Assembly (NCBI GenBank): GCA_029721515.1
Contig: CM056550.1
Span: forward strand, 28,189,619-28,253,618
Length of the DNA stretch: 64,000 bases
DNA from: Synanceia verrucosa
Taxonomy: Eukaryota > Chordata > Actinopteri > Perciformes > Synanceiidae
Reading direction: 5' to 3'
Positions 58,308-64,000 of this stretch are shown in pieces. The translations under genes and the position numbers were made by a program. The notes under the pieces are model-generated. The model was not told where the DNA came from. It did no database searches and was given only the letters and a program-made list of their open reading frames with translations. Numbering within the stretch: the stretch's first letter is position 1; every line of letters begins with the position of its first letter.

Positions 58308-58670
58308 GCCATCCATCCATCCATTATCTACCGCTTATCCTCATAGGGTCGCGGGGGGGCTGGAGCCTATCCCAGCTGTCTTAGGGCAGAAGGCAGGGTA
58401 CACCCTGGACAAGTCGCCACCTCATCGCAGGGCACATAGAGACAGACAACCATTCACACTCACACCTATGGTGAATTTAAATTAGCCAATTAACCTAATC
58501 CCCATGCATGTTTTTGGATGGTGGGAGGAAGTCAGAGTACCCGGAGAGAACCCACACAGACACGAGGAGAACATGCAAACTCCACACAGAAAGGCCCCAG
58601 GCCAGGAATCGAACCCGGGACCTTCTGGCTGTGAGGCGACAGTGCTAACCACTACATCACCGTGCCGCCC
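58308..58670 (-). mobile_element. Full-length tRNA-headed SINE-like retroposon
   Basis: On the minus strand it runs from gggcggcacggtgatgtagt (58670) to a (GGAT)n tail (58308-58325). The head has an A-box-like tgatgtagtgg and a B-box-like ggttcgattcc (around 58606-58616), the internal promoter of tRNA-derived SINEs. It is flanked by a perfect 12-bp duplication GCTAAGCAAACA at 58296-58307 and 58671-58682, the mark of LINE-driven insertion. Other copies in the window are fragments. Confidence 0.85.
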
Positions 58671-58682
58671 GCTAAGCAAACA
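58671..58682 (+). repeat. Target-site duplication, right copy
   Basis: GCTAAGCAAACA, identical to 58296-58307. Confidence 0.9.
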
Positions 58683-61638
58683 TGTCAGCATCCAAATCCA
58701 CTTCAAAGTCATTTTGCCACTCTTGGTTGTGGCGTGTGATGCAGCGCCATTTTGTTTGTGCTGGGAGCAATGTAAACCCATCTGTGTGACTAACCTATGC
58801 TCAGAGCTAGTGACAGAATAATGAGTGATGCTCAGAGCAAGTGACGTTATGTAAAAAGTGAGAAAGGCTACTTATGATGGGCTCAACAAGGGGAAATAGG
58901 TGAAACAAACACAGGACTTTCACCAAGAAGAGCGTGTTTGGGACTTATTTGAAGTGACATTTCTGACTTTTTTCGGAACATATGTACTTTCCGTATATTG
59001 TATTATATTTCATTTTCCATTTTTATTTTAAGCCAAACCGCGATGTTTTCCTAACCCCTAACTAAGTGGTTTTGTTGCTTAAACATAACTGCAATACACT
59101 GTTTTGCAATGTTAACCCTGTGGCATATAATGCACATCATGACACATGCAGTATGTCATTATATTTGTGTCATATTCCTGAGCGGAGGCAGATTTTGAGC
59201 ACAGAAATATTTTTAAAATAAATTTATTTTGCATGTGCAACAATAACCGCTCAGTCTCAGCGTTTTATTTTTTGGTGATGGGAAGTTCGTGCCCATCACT
59301 AATATTTGTGCCACATCAAGCAAGAGCAAAAGACATCATGATTCTGATTGGCTCTTTCGTCTCCATTCATTGTCCATCCATTATCCAACGGTTTACAGTT
59401 AAACATAACTTGTTTTCAGTTAAAATGGAAACAATTTGATATTAAACCCTAAAATTAGGCTATGGTTTGCTAGCTAGCTGCTAGTTTATCTTAAATTAGA
59501 CATATGACGTTAGTTATGTTGCTTTCTGTTATTATCCGTTCTTATGTTATGTTATGTTATGTTATTATATTATTATATATTATGTTATTTATATTATATT
59601 GTTGCACATGCAAAAATAAATCAAACTTCCTTTGCTCACTCAAAATCTGCATACAGCTCCCTCAGGAATGTGGCACAAATGTAATGCCATAATGGTGTTA
59701 AGCGTCATTAAAAGTTTAAAAGAAATGGCGTGATAGTTATAAACCTAGTTACAATGAGATCACATTGGCCAGTCACACTCGCACTACTGATGACGGCTCC
59801 CTGCCTTTTTCAAGTCCTGTACCCAAGAATGACTTCAATTAATTATTGCATTACTGTCACACATTAGCCCACTGGCCAGAAAACAAATGTTTCTCTGCAA
59901 ACAAAGAAAACCAAGAGTAAACCAATGAATTAATTTGCTCTTGGGGCGATGGCTAAGTCAAGCCCATGAAAACGGAACCAAACAGCAACCATTATTCAGA
60001 GCAGAGGCAATGCCATCTGGTTTGAGTTTATATCTCGATGTGCATGTAATTTGTGCTGTAGTTGATCCGAGTACTGTGTAAACACATTTTAATACACTGG
60101 GGGGAGAACAACAGGACAGAGACGAGTGACGTGGTCGCTCTCCATATCTTTCCTCTCTCAGACACTTTTAGTACGTCGGATACAGCACACTCAGCAATAT
60201 TTCAACGTATGATAGAGGTGCAAAAGAAAAAGTCTTTTCATGGCAAAACAAACAGGCCTTGGAGCTGCTTAGGCGTGTGTTGACAAATGGGGAGGGAGCA
60301 TTGAGTACAGTCAGAAATGGCAACGTGAATCCCTCGAAGAATAGAAACAAAATAAAAAAATCTGACTACTTGGTTAGACCATAACTATAACCATAAGGCT
60401 GGGAAGATCACACACACACACACACACACACACATCACACAGTCCCTTTGATGAGCCTCGGGCCTCGAGGGAATAATGGTTAGCAACCTGAAAAATGCCC
60501 TCATCACAAAAGGCCTCCAACAGTAATAAATGAAATAGTTGAGACAAACACATTAATCCATGCCAGTGCTTTTGTGCATGTGTGTAACTGCGTGTGTGTG
60601 TGTGTGTGTGCATGCACGCATCCCCGTTTCTGTATTTGTCTGCACATTGTCGCTGCTATTGGTGTTTTTGTGCGTCTTCACACATGCGTGTATAAAATCG
60701 TGTGTGTGTGTGTGTGTGTATGAGAGAGAGACAGCTGGAAAAACTCTGAGAGTGCTTTAGCGTAAGAAAGTGAGAGGTAGTAACACACTGTCAAAGCAAA
60801 TACTCTCGCTGTCACTCTCTTTAGGCTGCGTTCACGCTTAAGCTTATGTGGAAAACACTGGTTACGTGTGAAAACAATGTGCTCCCAAAACTAGCGCCTT
60901 TCTGCCCGCAGAGACTTCATTTCATATTTTAGGATTATTATAGGGTTGTCTGGCAACACCTGTGTCCATTAAATACGGCTAGTAGCCGGTTAGCTTAGCT
61001 TAGCAAAAAGGGTGGAATTGGACTGCTGCACCTACAGTATTTTACCACACCAGTTTATTCATTGTACGTCATAATTATGTATCTGCAGGAGCTTTCTGAG
61101 GCCTGAGCTTGGCTTTGGCTTGGAGAGACTACTGAGTTGCATTTCGAATATTTTAGGGTGGTAAAAGCCAGGCTATCACGGCCTCGACTACTTCCATTTG
61201 TACCATTCTTTCTTAAATCGGTCTCTTGCATGTTTTCTCATTTTTATGGAAGAGAAGCCCTGAAGCCACCCTAACCTTTGAGAATGAGTCCCAATTTTTA
61301 GGTGTCAGCGCAGAGGAAAAGAAATGAATGAAGCCCAATCAGTGTTGACGAACACTCTCGACCCCCATTCACATCTCCTCTCGTCCGATTCCTCTTCCAC
61401 TCTTTCTGTTCTCTTATCACTTTCTAAACTGTATACATTTTCTCTCTGTCTTTGTGTCTAAACTGTGTATTTTTAGTCACCAGTTGGCCTCACCTTGATC
61501 TTCCCTTCACTCTCTTTGCCTTCGCTCTTTCACTCTCTCTCCAAACTGTGTATATTTGGGTCTGTCTATGGGGAGTCAGGGGTCATTATTAATCTTGCTG
61601 GCTCTCCTACCTTCGGGCATAACAGCAGGGCAGCATCT
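58683..61638. other. Intergenic, no gene recognised
   Basis: Mostly unique AT-rich sequence. A (TTATG)n-like run lies at 59543-59565, a CA array at 60411-60434, TG arrays at 60593-60611 and 60700-60719, and a small dispersed-repeat piece at 60976-61010. Confidence 0.72.
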
Positions 61639-61656
61639 GTGTGTGTGTGTGTGTGT

Positions 61657-61708
<52 letters not shown>
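61639..61708 (+). repeat. (GT)n microsatellite
   Basis: A GT array of about 34 units with one CT interruption. Further short GT runs follow to about 61850. Confidence 0.95.
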
Positions 61709-61709
<1 letters not shown>

Positions 61710-62047
61710 GGGAAGGAGTGGTTGCCAATGAGTCAGTTACGCTGTTCGAGTGAAGGTGTGGGAGAACATGTTTTTGTGAGTGCACCGTCTGCATGCGGTT
61801 TAGGTGTGTGAGCTGGAGTGTGTGTGTGTTCCTGTGTGTGTGTGCGTGAAAGTGCATTTTGCCATGATGGATCATGAGAGACCCACATTCTTAATGCACA
61901 CTCGCACAAGACAGACACCCATGAGAAATGAAGGGAGGGAGCAAGAGAGCGAGGTGATGAGGAAACAGAGAAAGGAAGCAGGGAGCAGGGAGAGTCCCCT
62001 TTCCTCCTGAACTCATTAACCGTTGTCCTCTCCGCCCTCCCTCCAGC

Positions 62048-62428
62048 ACTCCCACAATGCCGAGCAGCGGCGTGCATCAATAATGCCGGTGACAGCACAA
62101 GGGGGGACGGGTCAGACAAGCAACCGCCATCTCCCTGGCAACCACTGCTACGGCCACCATCGCCACGACAACAATTGCCGAGAGCACATGGGGGGCATCC
62201 CCCTTCCCCGCTGGCCCGGCTCCCCTCCCGCGGCCCACAACACAGCGAGGGCCACCGTGCCCGCTGCTGCTGGATCAGAGGCAGGCTAAATCCACAGCAC
62301 GGCTCCGGCACAGGATGAGGCGAGAAAAAGCTGACTGATCTCGATTCGGAGGTGAACTGGATGGACGGGGTATTCGATCTGAGCCGAGTTTAGCGGCGTT
62401 ATCCAACAATTGAAGAGGAGGAGGAAGG
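62048..62428 (+). other. CpG-rich block, candidate exon of unknown gene
   Basis: GC- and CpG-rich relative to its surroundings. It is preceded by a pyrimidine tract and AG (ccgccctccctccag, 62033-62047) and followed by a donor-like GTGAGG (62429-62434). No frame is open throughout; the longest plus-strand stretch stops at 62287-62289. It is therefore more likely a 5' noncoding exon or CpG island than coding sequence. No known protein was recognised. Confidence 0.3.
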
Positions 62429-62434
62429 GTGAGG

Positions 62435-63007
62435 GATGCTCTGGAGGCTGAAATCCCAAGAAGAGTCACTGTAGCCACTGTGTGAGGCTCAACCAAAAGG
62501 CCTTGGCTGCAGGGAAGACAGTTTCAAGTGAATAGTTGCCTTTCATTGTCTAAAAGCAGGTGCATGTAATATTAGTTTCAGGATGCGCTGAGAAAAGTTT
62601 AGTATTTGGTGATTGGTTTATGTCTTTATCCATTAACACTGCATGTGATGACTCCATGTAATGTGAAAAGGGTCACTCCATAATGCTAAAATCATGGAAA
62701 AGTAATTCCCAACTCAGCAGCCTTTCAGCTGCTCTTAGCTCATGTGTTTTTTTGGTTTTGCTGACCGCACCTTCACTGCCTGCAGTGAAGCAATAAAGCT
62801 CTGATAAACCTGTGCACCACCTACCCACCACCAACCAGCAGACAAAGTTAGCCAGTATAAAAAGAAATTAAAATTATTTGGCAAGCCACAGAGTGAGATA
62901 TTTTCCCCAGGAGATGATGGAGACCATCAGAGTGAATAGCTTTGTTTGTGGTTTCACTTCATCTCTGAATGGATGATGAATGAGAGAAAAAGTCCTACCT
63001 AAATTCT
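62435..63007. other. Intergenic, nothing recognised
   Basis: Unique sequence between the CpG-rich block and the dispersed repeat. A short inverted repeat cttcactgcctgcagtgaag lies at 62771-62790. Confidence 0.65.
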
Positions 63008-63166
63008 TCAAATCAAGTCAAGGAAGTTTTATTTGTATTGCCCAATATCACAAATTACAAATTTGCCTCAGAGGCAATCTGTACAGGGTATGACACCCTC
63101 TGTCCTTTACAAACGTCCCTTACAATGACTAAGGAAAAACTCCCCCAAAAAACCTTTTAACAGGGA
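63008..63166 (-). repeat. Teleost dispersed repeat, reverse copy
   Basis: The reverse complement carries the same blocks as 37196-37466: cctgttaaaaggtttttt, ggacagagggtgtcatac, gattgcctctgaggcaaa, gatattgggcaatacaaa and a cttgactt tail. The 5' part (the gaggtttcttcc block) is missing, consistent with 5' truncation of a retroposon. Confidence 0.75.
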
Positions 63167-63719
63167 AAAGATCAGGTTAAGATGGGACTGTATTTTCGAA
63201 TCAGATCTCAACAGCTCATCATCTGAGCAAAGCTATAACAATTATTTTGTTAGCATTCAGCACAGCTGCCATTAGGTTTTGACAGCGCTCCAACGCCAAA
63301 GCTTTTAAACCAAACACACTGCTTGTTACTGGTGCTGAGAATTGCAATTTTCTAATTAAAGTAGTTTGAAGCCTGGGAGATTTTTATACACTTTACACAC
63401 ATTTGTTTTATTATTTTGTAAGAAAACATCCTGATTGCACCTATCGTAACCTGACCATCTTTGAAAAAGCCTCTTGTCTGTTGAGGGAAACAAGTAAACA
63501 ATGCATGTTTGTTCAGAGACACCTAACAAATTGTGCCAAAGGCTAAAAAGTGTTGCAACTGTTTTCTTTCCACTCAGTGTGCTGCAAGTTTTCAGTTTTT
63601 AGATTAACTTTTTTAACCACAACTGCAAGGTTAAATTACGCACTTTGTCTAAACTGCAACTGCATATCTGGTGTTCATAGGAACCAATTTACATTTGTAC
63701 ATTTTAGTGGTGCAAACTA

Positions 63720-63721
63720 TG

Positions 63722-63781
<60 letters not shown>
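63720..63781 (+). repeat. (GATA)n microsatellite
   Basis: About 15 perfect GATA units. GATA repeats are common in fish genomes and can be sex-chromosome enriched in some species (established knowledge); nothing here shows that. Confidence 0.97.
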
Positions 63782-63782
<1 letters not shown>

Positions 63783-64000
63783 GGGCCAGAGGCTATACTC
63801 TCACACACCAAATTTGATGAAGCTCCCATACCTGTTAATCTTTGCTAATATAATTAATTCATTAAAGGTTAATGGTCCTGTCACTGCAAAACTGTATGAA
63901 CATGGAGAGGTGTGTGTGTGTGTGTGTGTGTGGGTGGAGTGGAGGCAGAGTGAAGCTGCTTTATGAAGAGACAATAAGGAAACAGAGACAGTCAGAGGAA
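63782..64000. other. Window end, short (TG)n array
   Basis: Unique sequence with a TG array at 63911-63931. No gene was recognised. Confidence 0.7.

Noticed and set aside
61733..62311. 192-aa minus-strand open frame across the CpG-rich block
   Set aside because: The right part is GC-composition driven and the left part is a CA-repeat translation (Thr-His runs). No domain was recognised.

Overview
The window is nuclear DNA of a ray-finned fish, most likely a percomorph. It has long introns with GT-AG ends, dense (TG/CA)n microsatellites, fish-type Tc1-like transposons and widespread teleost dispersed repeats. No prokaryotic, organellar or viral content was seen.

Positions 1 to about 32,700 hold most of one gene on the plus strand: the orthologue of vertebrate BAHCC1 (BAH domain and coiled-coil containing 1), a large nuclear chromatin protein. 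I could chain 26 coding exons (2511-30282) whose splice phases all agree. They give an open frame of 2,676 codons ending at TAG 30280-30282. The start codon and N-terminal exon or exons lie upstream of the window. In order the protein has a long low-complexity N-terminal half, an acidic exon, a coiled coil with AT-hook-like basic patches, an acidic tract, a Tudor-like module, a serine-rich region and a C-terminal BAH domain. The BAH domain keeps the three cage aromatics known to read H3K27me3 in mammals. A 3'UTR of about 2.4 kb ends at ATTAAA 32676-32681. Teleosts usually carry two copies (bahcc1a and bahcc1b); I cannot tell which this is.

Positions 32,700 to 64,000 look intergenic. They contain two decayed Tc1/mariner-like transposons (about 37035-38101 and 47132-48594), each with another repeat nested inside. 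There are also several copies of a tRNA-headed SINE-like repeat, one full-length with a perfect 12-bp target-site duplication (58296-58682). Two oppositely oriented copies of a common teleost repeat, a short hAT-like element candidate (55844-56299), a decayed immunoglobulin-superfamily gene relic on the minus strand (55121-55680) and many microsatellites complete the inventory. A CpG-rich block near 62048-62428, bounded by splice-like signals, may be a noncoding or first exon of a gene beyond the window.

I found no convincing new multi-gene system. The most interesting items are a pure UG tract in place of a pyrimidine tract at the exon 11 acceptor, an in-frame acidic extension before exon 5, a 117-bp collinear palindrome between two GT arrays (39474-39590), and the young-looking SINE-like insertion.
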